DNA from: Castellaniella denitrificans
GTDB lineage: Bacteria; Pseudomonadota; Gammaproteobacteria; Burkholderiales; Burkholderiaceae_B
DNA: 64,000 bases
NCBI RefSeq assembly: GCF_042653765.1
Contig: NZ_JBHSEZ010000001.1
Span: forward strand, 62,001-126,000
Reading direction: 5' to 3'
Shown: piece after piece, positions 50,771-58,998 of the stretch
Position numbering within the stretch: position 1 is the stretch's first letter
How the letters are laid out: the number at the start of each line of letters is the position of its first letter
The notes under the pieces: model-generated
The model's database searches: none
The model's input: only the letters and a program-made list of their open reading frames with translations
What the model was told of the DNA's origin: nothing
Position numbers and translations under genes: made by a program

Positions 50771-51978
50771 CGAATTTCCTCCAGGCGGCGGGGCCGGTAG
50801 GTTTCCCAGGTGTTGCAGCCCGGGCATTGCCAGTAATAGCGCCGCGCCTCGAATCCGCAGTGCCCGCAGGCGTAGCGGTCCAGGCGCTGGGTGTGCTTGT
50901 GGATCATGCTGCGCAGCAGGCCCAGGTCGGCTCCGGGCACCAGCGGCTCGCCAGGCACGGCTTCGCCGCCCTGGGCCAATTCGACTTCGAGCAGGCGGTC
51001 CAGCCCCAGCAGCGAGGGATGGGCGCGCAGCGCCTGGCGGGCGAAGGCCCAGGCCGGGGCGGCGCCCTCCGAGGCGCGCAGGGCGCGGAAAATCACGTTG
51101 AACAGGTCGAGCGTCGGCAGCCGTTCGTACTGCTCGCGCAGCAGCGACAGGCCCTCGGCGGCGCGTCCCAGGGCCGCATGGCAGTCCAGCAACGGCTGGG
51201 CGACCAGGCCGGAGAATTCGGGCGCCGTGGACAGGACGTCCTGAAGATGCGCGCGCTGGGCTTCGAGATCGCCGCGCAGGGCCGCCCAGCGGGCGCGCAG
51301 CATGCGCACGCGGGTTTCGGAGGCCGGGGTGGCGCCGTTCTGGCGCGCGGCGTTCTCGGCGGCGTCCAGCGCCAGGGAGGCGGCGTCGAAATCGGGCGTC
51401 CTGGCTTCCATCAGCGCCTGGGCCCGCTCGCAGTGGTAGTGCGCCAGTTGCGGGACGGGCTCGTCGGTGCGGCCGCGCAGTTGCTGGACGGTGTCGATCG
51501 CCTTGTCCCAGTCGTGCTCGGATTCATGGATGCGGACCAGGGAGCGCAGGGCCTCGAGGACGTGGCGCGTCTGCAGCACCGCCAGGAACCCCTGTTCGGC
51601 GCGGTCCAGCATGCCGGCCTTGAGGAAATCCTGAGCCAGGGCCAGCTGGGCGTTTTCACGATCCGGCAGGGGCAGGTCTTCGCGTGAGAGCAGGCTCTGG
51701 TGCACGCGGATGGCGCGCTCGATCTCGCCCCGGCGGCGGAACAGGCTGCCCAGGGCGAAATGCAGTTCAGTGGTTTCCGGGTCGAGCTTGGCGACCTCGA
51801 CGAAGGCGTCGATGGCGCGGTCGGGCTGCTCGTTGAGCAGGAAGTTCAGGCCCTTGAAGTAGGAATCGGGCAGCGCCCGGGTTTCCGACAGCATCTGGCG
51901 GAAGTCGAAGCGCGCCGCCAGCCAGCCCAGGCCGAACAGCACCGGAACGATGATCAGCCACCAGGGCTCGAAATCCAC
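50767..51978 (-). CDS. lapB: LPS assembly protein LapB (YciM)
   Basis: A 403-residue membrane-anchored TPR protein. One N-terminal helix (WWLIIVPVLFGLGWLAARF) is followed by TPR repeats and a C-terminal rubredoxin-like metal site, CGHCGFEARRYYWQCPGC. LapB recruits FtsH to LpxC and so limits LPS synthesis. It is coupled to hldA, linking LPS control to heptose supply. Confidence 0.95.
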   Translation of the reverse strand: MDFEPWWLIIVPVLFGLGWLAARFDFRQMLSETRALPDSYFKGLNFLLNEQPDRAIDAFVEVAKLDPETTELHFALGSLFRRRGEIERAIRVHQSLLSREDLPLPDRENAQLALAQDFLKAGMLDRAEQGFLAVLQTRHVLEALRSLVRIHESEHDWDKAIDTVQQLRGRTDEPVPQLAHYHCERAQALMEARTPDFDAASLALDAAENAARQNGATPASETRVRMLRARWAALRGDLEAQRAHLQDVLSTAPEFSGLVAQPLLDCHAALGRAAEGLSLLREQYERLPTLDLFNVIFRALRASEGAAPAWAFARQALRAHPSLLGLDRLLEVELAQGGEAVPGEPLVPGADLGLLRSMIHKHTQRLDRYACGHCGFEARRYYWQCPGCNTWETYRPRRLEEIR

Positions 51979-51993
51979 GGCCCGCCCCGGAAT

Positions 51994-52317
51994 CTACAGG
52001 GGCGCCAGCGGCGCGACGGTTTCGGGAATCACCGGGGCGGACGCGGCCTGCGGATGATCCAGGGCGTCCTGGGCGCGGGCGAGCTCGCGGCGCAGGCGGT
52101 TGATCTCGCGGCGGCGGCGCAGCATGGACGTGGCCGCCATGAGCAGGCCGAAGGCCACCCCCAGGACGAAGGCGGTCAGCATCACGACGATCAGCGGGAT
52201 CTGGCTGAGGACGTGGTCCGCGAACAGGCCGACATCCACCGGCGCCGTGTTTTTCAGGGCGAAAAGCAGCACGATGACAAAGATCACCAGCCGCAGAATC
52301 CAGACCAGGTAGCGCAT
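51994..52317 (-). CDS. lapA: LapA-family inner membrane protein
   Basis: A 107-residue protein with two helices (VWILRLVIFVIVLLFAL and IVVMLTAFVLGVAFGLL) and a coiled-coil segment RRRREINRLRRELARAQD (DUF1049). LapA partners LapB. AGGAG lies about nine bases before the ATG at 52317. It lies downstream of ihfB and a 270-base region with repeats. Confidence 0.92.
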   Translation of the reverse strand: MRYLVWILRLVIFVIVLLFALKNTAPVDVGLFADHVLSQIPLIVVMLTAFVLGVAFGLLMAATSMLRRRREINRLRRELARAQDALDHPQAASAPVIPETVAPLAPL

Positions 52318-52361
52318 GCGACAAGCTCCTCGGGACAATCCCTCTATTGTAAACGGAAAGA

Positions 52362-52420
52362 GCCCCCACGCCGCGCAGCCTGCGGCTGCTTGCATCCACC
52401 TCGCGGCCTGCATGCCGCTC
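52362..52420. repeat. Composite dispersed repeat, locus 2 (modules B-A, inverted)
   Basis: This 59-base segment is the reverse complement of 7737-7795 with three differences. It lies between ihfB and lapA, just upstream of the lapA leader. Such conservation in non-coding DNA 45 kb apart indicates a dispersed repeat family. Confidence 0.85.
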
Positions 52421-52473
52421 GGATTCGCCAGGCGCAGGCCAGTCCGCAGGGACTGCCCCGCGTCCGGGTTCAT

Positions 52474-52521
52474 CCCCCCGAGGGGGCGCTTTTTGCCTTG
52501 GGGCGACCCGGCGGCAAAAAG
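52474..52521. repeat. Composite dispersed repeat, locus 2 (module C)
   Basis: CCCCCCGAGGGGG followed by CGCTTTTTGCC and GGCAAAAAG, forming a hairpin with flanking A/T runs. It is the inverted equivalent of 7797-7840 and resembles 57766-57811. Its A-run supplies the T-tract of the ihfB terminator. Confidence 0.75.
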
Positions 52522-52554
52522 ACGACGGGCGGTGCCTCTAAAGGCACCGCCCGT
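52516..52554 (-). terminator. Rho-independent terminator of ihfB
   Basis: A perfect 13-bp stem (52525-52537 with 52542-52554, loop CTAA) is followed on the minus strand by CGTCTTTTT. It lies 32 bases after the ihfB stop. The T-tract comes from the adjoining repeat module. Confidence 0.85.
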
Positions 52555-52586
52555 CATTCGGCCGCGATGGCGCGGGCCGGCCCGCG

Positions 52587-52940
52587 TCACATCATGCGGG
52601 CCTGGTACAGATCGGCCACGGTGGCGGGCTCGTCGGCGTCGCCGCCGGCGGGACCCTGGTCCACCCGTTCGCGCAGTTCCTTGCCCGGCTTGAAGTGCGG
52701 GACCAGCTTGGCCGGCACGTGCACTTTTTCACCGGACTTGGGATTGCGCCCCACGCGCGGCTGGCGCCGCGAGAGGGAAAAGCTGCCGAAGCCGCGGATT
52801 TCGATGCGCTGGCCCTGGGCCAGCGCATCGGCCATCGCGTCGAGGACCGTCTTGACAGCAAAGTCCATGTCGCGGGCCGCCAACTGCGGATAGCGGCCCG
52901 CCAGCACGGCGATGAGCTCGGACTTGGTCAGGCCAGGCAT
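52587..52940 (-). CDS. ihfB: Integration host factor beta subunit
   Basis: A 117-residue DNA-bending HU/IHF protein: TKSELIAVLAGRYPQLAARD, EIRGFGSFSLSRRQPRVGRNPKSGEKVHVPAK with the intercalating Pro, then HFKPGKELRERV. A tail of about 20 residues extends beyond the E. coli protein. Its ATG overlaps the rpsA stop by one base (TGATG), so the pair is coupled, as in many proteobacteria. Confidence 0.96.
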   Translation of the reverse strand: MPGLTKSELIAVLAGRYPQLAARDMDFAVKTVLDAMADALAQGQRIEIRGFGSFSLSRRQPRVGRNPKSGEKVHVPAKLVPHFKPGKELRERVDQGPAGGDADEPATVADLYQARMM

Positions 52941-54652
52941 CACTCGTCGCGCTGTTGGTCGAGCTTGGCCTTCAGCAGGGCGCCCAGGTTGGTGGTGCCC
53001 GAGGAGGCGCTGGCTTCGGTCATGCGCTGGATGGTCTCGGCCGTTTCGGCATTGTCGCGGGCCTTGATCGACAGCTGGATCGAACGCGCCTTGCGGTCGA
53101 TGTTGATGATCATGGCTTCGACCTGGTCGCCGGCGTGCAGGACCGTGGTGGCGTCCTCGACGCGGCCGGCGGAGATTTCCGAGGCGCGCAGGTAGCCTTC
53201 GACGTCCACGGACAGCGTCACGACGGCGCCCTTGGGTTCGACGGACTTCACGGTGCCCGACAGGACGGCGCCCTTGTCGTAGGTGGCCACGAAGTTGTTG
53301 AACGGATCGCCTTCGAGCTGCTTGACGCCCAGGGAGATGCGTTCCTTGTCGGTGTCGATGCCCAGCACCACGGCGTCGATCTCGTCGCCCTTCTTGAAGT
53401 TGCGCACGGCCTCTTCGCCGGTCTCGGACCAGGAGATGTCGGACAGGTGCACCAGGCCGTCGATGCCGCCGGGCAGGCCGACGAACACGCCGAAGTCGGT
53501 GATCGACTTGATGGCGCCGTGGACCTTGTCGCCGCGCTTGAAGTTGGAGGCGAAATCTTCCCAGGGGTTCGGGCGGCACTGCTTCATGCCCAGCGAGATG
53601 CGGCGGCGGTCTTCATCGATTTCCAGGACCATGACTTCGACTTCTTCGCCCAGGGTCACGACCTTGCGCGGATCGACGTTCTTGTTGGTCCAGTCCATTT
53701 CGGAGACGTGCACCAGGCCTTCGATGCCGGCCTCGACTTCGACGAACGCGCCGTAGTCGGTCAGGTTGGTGACCTTGCCGAACAGACGGGTGCCTTGCGG
53801 GTAGCGGCGGCCCAGGCCGATCCAGGGATCTTCGCCCAGTTGCTTGACGCCCAGCGAGACGCGGGATTTTTCCTGGTCGAACTTGAGGACCTTGGCTTCG
53901 ATTTCCTGGCCCACCTGCAGCACTTCGGACGGGTGGCGGACACGGCGCCAGGCCATATCGGTGATGTGCAGCAGGCCGTCGATGCCGCCCAGGTCCACGA
54001 ACGCGCCGTAGTCGGTGATGTTCTTGACGATGCCCTTGACGATGGCGCCTTCGTGCAGGGTTTCGAGCAGCTTTTCGCGTTCCTCGCCCATGCTGGCCTC
54101 GAGCACGGCGCGGCGCGACAGCACGACGTTGTTGCGCTTGCGGTCGAGCTTGATGACCTTGAATTCGAGGGTCTTGCCTTCGTAGGGGGTGGTGTCCTTG
54201 ACGGGACGCAGGTCGACCAGCGAGCCCGGCAGGAAGGCGCGGATGCCGTTGGTCATGACCGTCAGGCCGCCCTTGACCTTGCCGGTGATGGTGCCGTTGA
54301 CCAGTTCGCCGGATTCCAGGGCCTGTTCGAGTTGCAGCCAGGCCGACAGGCGCTTGGCGCGGTCGCGCGACAGGATGGTGTCGCCGTAGCCGTTTTCCAG
54401 GGAATCGATGGCGACGGAGACGAAGTCGCCGCCCTCCACTTCCAGGTCGCCCTGGTCGTTCAGGAATTCTTCGAGGGGGATGTAGGCTTCGGACTTGAGG
54501 CCGGCATTGACCACGACGAAATTGTGGTCGATGCGCACGACTTCGGCGGAGATGACCTCGCCGGAGCGCATGTTCTGATCCTTGATGCTGGCGGCAAACA
54601 GATCGGCGAAGCTTTCGCCGCCCAGGGCGGCTTCAGTGGTAAGGGTGGACAT
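52940..54652 (-). CDS. rpsA: Ribosomal protein S1
   Basis: A 570-residue protein with six S1 RNA-binding repeats (for example GTITGKVKGGLTVMTNGIRAF, GIVKNITDYGAFVDLGGIDGL, GKVTNLTDYGAFVEVEAGIE). It brings mRNA to the 30S subunit. The start at 54652 (MSTLTTEAALGGESFADLF) matches the family; an ATG five codons upstream is possible and has GGGG too close. It is followed by ihfB. Confidence 0.96.
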   Translation of the reverse strand: MSTLTTEAALGGESFADLFAASIKDQNMRSGEVISAEVVRIDHNFVVVNAGLKSEAYIPLEEFLNDQGDLEVEGGDFVSVAIDSLENGYGDTILSRDRAKRLSAWLQLEQALESGELVNGTITGKVKGGLTVMTNGIRAFLPGSLVDLRPVKDTTPYEGKTLEFKVIKLDRKRNNVVLSRRAVLEASMGEEREKLLETLHEGAIVKGIVKNITDYGAFVDLGGIDGLLHITDMAWRRVRHPSEVLQVGQEIEAKVLKFDQEKSRVSLGVKQLGEDPWIGLGRRYPQGTRLFGKVTNLTDYGAFVEVEAGIEGLVHVSEMDWTNKNVDPRKVVTLGEEVEVMVLEIDEDRRRISLGMKQCRPNPWEDFASNFKRGDKVHGAIKSITDFGVFVGLPGGIDGLVHLSDISWSETGEEAVRNFKKGDEIDAVVLGIDTDKERISLGVKQLEGDPFNNFVATYDKGAVLSGTVKSVEPKGAVVTLSVDVEGYLRASEISAGRVEDATTVLHAGDQVEAMIINIDRKARSIQLSIKARDNAETAETIQRMTEASASSGTTNLGALLKAKLDQQRDE

Positions 54653-54760
54653 GAACGATTGATCCATACGCCCCGAGGGGCAATCATGACACGCCAGGCA
54701 AAACGCCCGGCGGAGTGAAAAAACATCCCGCCCGAAGGAAACGCCGGAAACGGCGCCCCG

Positions 54761-55459
54761 TCAGGCAGGCCCGCGTGCGGACCAGAGATCCAGCACTTGA
54801 CGCACCACGTCATCGATCCCCTGATGGGACGAATCCACGGTAACCGCATCCGCCGCCGCAACCAGCGGCGCATGCGCCCGACCCCGGTCTCGCGCATCGC
54901 GCGCCCGCAGGTCTTGCAAAAGGCCATCTAGGTTAGCAGAAAAACCCTTGTCCTTCAACTGCTTATGGCGCCGCTGCGCCCGGACCTCGACGCCCGCGTC
55001 CAGAAAGATTTTCAAGGGGGCGTCGGGAAAGACCACGGTACCCATGTCGCGCCCGTCCGCCACCAGGCCCGGCGCCCGGCGGAAGTCCCGCTGGCGCGCC
55101 AGCAGCGCCTCGCGCACCGCCGGCCAGGCGGCCACGCGCGAGGCCAGGTTGCCGACCTCTTCCCGGCGGATCAGGGCGCCGACGTCCTCGCCGTCCATGA
55201 GGATGGCGTCCGGCTCGAAGCGCACGTCCAGGCGCCGCGCCAGCCGGGCCGCCTGGGCCTCGTCCGCGCCGTCGCCGCCCTCGCGCAGCACCGCCAGGGC
55301 GGTCAGGCGGTAGAGCGCGCCGCTGTCCAGCACATGCCAGCCCAGGACCCGGGCCACCCGCTGGGCGATCGTGCCCTTGCCCGAGGCCGTCGGGCCGTCG
55401 ATGGTGATGACCGGCGCGGGCCGCGCCGGAGTGCCGTTGCCAGGATGATCGGCGGCCAT
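54761..55459 (-). CDS. cmk: Cytidylate kinase
   Basis: A 232-residue kinase that phosphorylates CMP and dCMP. P-loop GPTASGKGTIA, the LDSGALYR motif for the nucleotide, VADGRDMGTVVFPDA and the lid RAQRRHKQLKDKG are all visible. It lies between aroA and rpsA, the standard order. Confidence 0.97.
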   Translation of the reverse strand: MAADHPGNGTPARPAPVITIDGPTASGKGTIAQRVARVLGWHVLDSGALYRLTALAVLREGGDGADEAQAARLARRLDVRFEPDAILMDGEDVGALIRREEVGNLASRVAAWPAVREALLARQRDFRRAPGLVADGRDMGTVVFPDAPLKIFLDAGVEVRAQRRHKQLKDKGFSANLDGLLQDLRARDARDRGRAHAPLVAAADAVTVDSSHQGIDDVVRQVLDLWSARGPA

Positions 55460-55516
55460 GGGGGTTCCTCTTCTGTGGATCGGACCCGCCGCCCGGGACG
55501 CCCCGGGCGGACGGCG

Positions 55517-56860
55517 TCAGCCGGCCCCGAGCAGGCGGCGGAAGTCCGTGAAATAGTCGGGATAGGTCTTGCTGACGCAGCCCGGGTCCAGGATGGTCAC
55601 CGGCACGGGACCGAAGGCCGCCAGCGAGAAGCACATCGCCATGCGATGGTCGTCGTAGGTGCGGATCTCGGCGGCGCGCCAGTCGGCGGCCCGCGGGGGG
55701 TGCACGGTCAGGCTGTCGGCGTCGGACTCCACGCGCGCGCCCAGCCGGGCCAGTTCGGCGTGCATGGCGGCGATGCGATCGGTTTCCTTGACCCGCCAGC
55801 TGGCGATGTTGCGCAGCCGGCAGGGGCCGTCGGCGTACAGGGCCAGCACGGCGGCGGTCATGGCGGCGTCGGGGATCAGGTTGAAGTCGCGGTCGAAGGC
55901 CTTGAGCCGCTCGCCCTCGGCCACCGCGAGGCCCCGCACCGTCAGGGCGTCGGCCTCGCGCTCGACCCGCGCGCCCATGGCCTCGATCACCTCGGCAAAG
56001 GCCACGTCGCCCTGGATGCTGTCGCCGCCGACGCCTTCGATGCGGACCGGGCCGCCGGCGATGGCGCCCAGCCCCAGGAAATACGAGGCGGACGAGGCGT
56101 CGCCCTCGATCCGGTAGCGGCCCGGACTGCGATAGCGGGCGTCTGCCGCGATGGTGAAGCGTTCCCAGCCTTCGCGCCGCACGCGCACGCCGAAGCGTTC
56201 CATCAGGTTCAGGGTGATCAGGATGTACGGCTTCGAGATCAGCGGACCGTCCAGTTCGATGACCACGTCCCGCCCGGCCCGGCGGGCCGCGATCGGCGCG
56301 GCCATCAGCAGCGCCGTCAGGAACTGGCTGGACACGGAACCGCGCACCCGCACGGGCTGGCGCGCGTCCAGGCGCCCCTGGCCGATGCGCAAGGGAGGAT
56401 AGCCATCCTGCCCTTCATGGATGATGTCGCAACCCAGGCCGCGCAGCGCCTGGACCAGGTCGCCGATGGGCCGCTCGTGCATGCGCGGCACGCCCGCAAG
56501 CCGGTAATCGCCGCCCATCATCGCCAGCGCGGCCGTCAGCGGCCGGAAGGCCGTGCCCGCGTTGCCCAGGAACAGGTCGGCCTGTTTCCGCGGCCAGTCG
56601 GCGGCGCCGGACAGGGTCACCCGCCCCGCCCCGTCTTCGCGCAGGTCCAGGCCCAGGGTCCGCAAGGCATCCCGCATGACCCGCGTGTCGTCGGAATCCA
56701 GCAGGCCGTCGAGCTCGGTTTCGCCTTCGGCCAGCGCCGCCAGCAGCAGCGCCCGGTTGGAAATGCTCTTGGATCCCGGCAGGGTCACCGTGCCGCGCGC
56801 GCGCGCGGCCGGCTCCAGTCGCAGGGAGGGTTCGCGCGCGTCGGCGCCGGTCGTGTTCAT
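55517..56860 (-). CDS. aroA: 3-phosphoshikimate 1-carboxyvinyltransferase (EPSP synthase)
   Basis: A 447-residue enzyme adding enolpyruvate from PEP to shikimate-3-phosphate. LPGSKSISNRALLLAALAEG and LFLGNAGTAFRPLTAALA are the class I signatures; LKAFDRDFNLIPDAAMTAA and KETDRIAAM follow. In the GNAGTAxRP loop the Gly is unchanged, so the enzyme should be of the ordinary herbicide-sensitive class. Its ATG overlaps the tyrA stop by four bases. Confidence 0.97.
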   Translation of the reverse strand: MNTTGADAREPSLRLEPAARARGTVTLPGSKSISNRALLLAALAEGETELDGLLDSDDTRVMRDALRTLGLDLREDGAGRVTLSGAADWPRKQADLFLGNAGTAFRPLTAALAMMGGDYRLAGVPRMHERPIGDLVQALRGLGCDIIHEGQDGYPPLRIGQGRLDARQPVRVRGSVSSQFLTALLMAAPIAARRAGRDVVIELDGPLISKPYILITLNLMERFGVRVRREGWERFTIAADARYRSPGRYRIEGDASSASYFLGLGAIAGGPVRIEGVGGDSIQGDVAFAEVIEAMGARVEREADALTVRGLAVAEGERLKAFDRDFNLIPDAAMTAAVLALYADGPCRLRNIASWRVKETDRIAAMHAELARLGARVESDADSLTVHPPRAADWRAAEIRTYDDHRMAMCFSLAAFGPVPVTILDPGCVSKTYPDYFTDFRRLLGAG

Positions 56861-57879
56861 TGCATCTGGCTCCTGCCGCCCCAGAACCGGCGGGCGAGCG
56901 CCGCCTGTTCGAGCAGGGCTTCGAGCGCGGCGGGGTCGGGATCGCCTTCGAGGGTCGCCCGCAGCAGCCGCAGCGCCTGGTCGAAATCGTCCAGTTCGCG
57001 CAGCACCGCCGCCCGGTTGGAAAGAAAGATGTCGCGCCAGACCTCGGCGGAACCCGCCGCGATCCGGGTGAAGTCCCGGAACCCCGTGCCGGCCAGGTTC
57101 AGGCGCGTGTCGGCGTCGTCGGCCCGGACGATCTGGGCCATGTAGGCGGCCGCCAGGAAGTGCGGCACGTGGCTGACCGCCGCCAGCGCCCGGTCGTGGG
57201 CCTCGGGCGTCATCAGCGAGATGCGCGCGCCGCAGGCTTCCCAGATCCGGATCAGGCGATGCTGCAGCAGGCCGGGCGTGTCCTCGAACGGGGTCAGCAC
57301 GACCTTGCGGCCGTGGTACAGCATGGGATCGGCCGCCTCGGGGCCGGTCATCTCCGATCCCGCGATGGGGTGGCCGGGGATGAACTGCGCGTGGCGCTCG
57401 CCCAGGATGTCCAGGGCCAGGCGCGCCACGTCGGCCTTGGTGCTGCCGGCGTCGGTGATCAGGGTGTCGGGCCGCAGGACCGGCGCCAAGTCGCGAAGGA
57501 TCGGCGCCATGGCGCCGATCGGCGTGGCGAGGAAGATCAGGTCGGCCCGGGCGGCCGCCTGATCCAGATCGGCGATTTCATCGATCAGGCCCAGGTCGCG
57601 CGCGCGCTGGAGCGAAACCGGATTGCGCCCGACCCCCAGCACCCGGCCCGCCTGCCCCACCCGGCGCAGGGCCGCCGCGAAGGAGCCGCCGATCAGCCCC
57701 GTGCCGACGACGGCCAGCACTGGAACGAGTGGGTGCCCCCACGCTGCGCCTTCGGCTTGCTGCCCCCCGAGGGGGCCGCTTTCGCCTTGGGAGCGGCCCG
57801 GCGGCGAAAGAGGGTGCCCCCACGCCGCGCCTTCGGCTTGCTGGTCCCCGGGGGGACCGCTTTCGCCCTGCTCTTTCAT
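56857..57879 (-). CDS. tyrA: Prephenate dehydrogenase with repeat-derived N-terminal extension
   Basis: A 340-residue enzyme that oxidatively decarboxylates prephenate toward tyrosine. The NAD motif AVVGTGLIGGSFAAAL starts near residue 55, followed by AGSTKADVARLALD, FIPGHPIAGSEMTGPEAA and HDRALAAVSHVPHFLAA. The first 53 residues are not enzyme-like: they hold two copies of a 27-residue period with QQAEGAAWGHPL, encoded by the dispersed repeat (57731-57867). The ATG at 57879 overlaps the hisC stop (ATGA); a GTG inside PVLAVVG at about 57722-57724 lacks a ribosome site. The repeat therefore appears to be translated. Confidence 0.92.
   Translation of the reverse strand: MKEQGESGPPGDQQAEGAAWGHPLSPPGRSQGESGPLGGQQAEGAAWGHPLVPVLAVVGTGLIGGSFAAALRRVGQAGRVLGVGRNPVSLQRARDLGLIDEIADLDQAAARADLIFLATPIGAMAPILRDLAPVLRPDTLITDAGSTKADVARLALDILGERHAQFIPGHPIAGSEMTGPEAADPMLYHGRKVVLTPFEDTPGLLQHRLIRIWEACGARISLMTPEAHDRALAAVSHVPHFLAAAYMAQIVRADDADTRLNLAGTGFRDFTRIAAGSAEVWRDIFLSNRAAVLRELDDFDQALRLLRATLEGDPDPAALEALLEQAALARRFWGGRSQMQ
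57731..57867. repeat. Dispersed repeat units inside the tyrA 5' end
   Basis: Two near-identical units of about 56 bases (57731-57786 and 57812-57867) stand exactly 81 bases apart, which is 27 codons. Each carries a GCCCCCAC segment like module B, then a C-rich/G-rich palindrome and CGCTTTCGCC like module C. The intervening piece GGGAGCGGCCCGGCGGCGAAAG matches module C of locus 1. Confidence 0.85.
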
Positions 57880-58988
57880 GCCCGCAGCACGGCCTTCAGG
57901 GCGTCGAGGAGGCGGGCGTTTTCCTCGGGCAGGCCGACGCTGACCCGCAGGTGCTCGGGCAGGCCGTCGCCGGCCACGGGGCGCACGATGACGCCCCGGC
58001 GCAGGAGTTCGCCATTGATGCGCACGGCGTCGCCCACCCGCACCAGCACGAAATTCGTATGGCTGGGCACGAAATCCAGGCCCAGGGCGGCGAAGCCTTC
58101 CTGGAGCTGCGCCCGGCCCGCCCGGTTCAGGGCGTAGGTGCGCGCCAGGAAATCGGCGTCGTCCAGGGCGACGCGCGCGGCGAGCTGGGCCAGGACGTTG
58201 ACGTTGAAGGGCTGGCGCACCCGGTTGAGCAGGTCGGTGAGCGCCGGCTGCGCCAGGGCGTAGCCGACCCGCAGCCCGGCCAGACCATAGGCCTTGGAGA
58301 AAGTGCGGGTGACGATCAGGTTGGGGAATTCGCGCACCCATTGGGTGCTGTCCGCGCGCTCCTCGGGATCGAGGTATTCGTCGTAGGCCTCGTCCAGCAG
58401 CACGACGACGCGGTCGCCGTGCCGCTCCCGGACGGACTCCAGGAAGGCCCGCACGCGGAGACCGGGCAGATGGGTGCCGGTGGGATTGTTTGGATTGGCG
58501 ATGAACACCAGCCGCGTGTCCCCGGCGATCGCCGCCAGCATGGCGTCCAGGTCGTGGCCGTAGTCGCGCGCCGGCACCATCAGGTGGCGGGCGCCCCGGG
58601 CCTGGGTGCTGAGGCGGTAGACCACGAAGGCGTGCTGCGCGTAGACGGCCGACGTGCCCTCGTCCAGCAGCGCCAGCGAGGCGAGTTCCAGCAGGTCGTT
58701 GGAACCGTTGCCCAGCGTGATCCAGTCCGCGGGCACGCCGTGGCGCGCCGAGAGGGCCGCCTTCAGGTCGAAGCCGTTGGCGTCCGGATAGCGGCCGTGC
58801 AGCGCGCCGGCGGCCTCGGCGAGCGCCGCGCGCACGCGGTCCGAGCAGCCCAGCGGGTTTTCGTTGGAAGCCAGCTTGATGATGCCGTCCGGATCCAGCC
58901 CGTACTCGCGGGCGAGTTCCTCGATCGGCTTGCCGGCCTGATAGGGAGCGATGGCCCGGATGTGGGTGGGCGCCAGGGTGTCTGTCAT
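57876..58988 (-). CDS. hisC: Histidinol-phosphate/aromatic aminotransferase
   Basis: A 370-residue class II PLP aminotransferase. SNENPLG, the PLP Lys in TRTFSKAYGLAGLRVGY, and NPNNPTGTHL are typical of HisC. Placement between pheA and tyrA suggests it acts on aromatic keto acids (phenylpyruvate or 4-hydroxyphenylpyruvate) rather than, or as well as, histidinol phosphate; this is inference. It overlaps tyrA by four bases and follows pheA by 10. Confidence 0.93.
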   Translation of the reverse strand: MTDTLAPTHIRAIAPYQAGKPIEELAREYGLDPDGIIKLASNENPLGCSDRVRAALAEAAGALHGRYPDANGFDLKAALSARHGVPADWITLGNGSNDLLELASLALLDEGTSAVYAQHAFVVYRLSTQARGARHLMVPARDYGHDLDAMLAAIAGDTRLVFIANPNNPTGTHLPGLRVRAFLESVRERHGDRVVVLLDEAYDEYLDPEERADSTQWVREFPNLIVTRTFSKAYGLAGLRVGYALAQPALTDLLNRVRQPFNVNVLAQLAARVALDDADFLARTYALNRAGRAQLQEGFAALGLDFVPSHTNFVLVRVGDAVRINGELLRRGVIVRPVAGDGLPEHLRVSVGLPEENARLLDALKAVLRA

Positions 58989-58998
58989 GAAGCGGACC

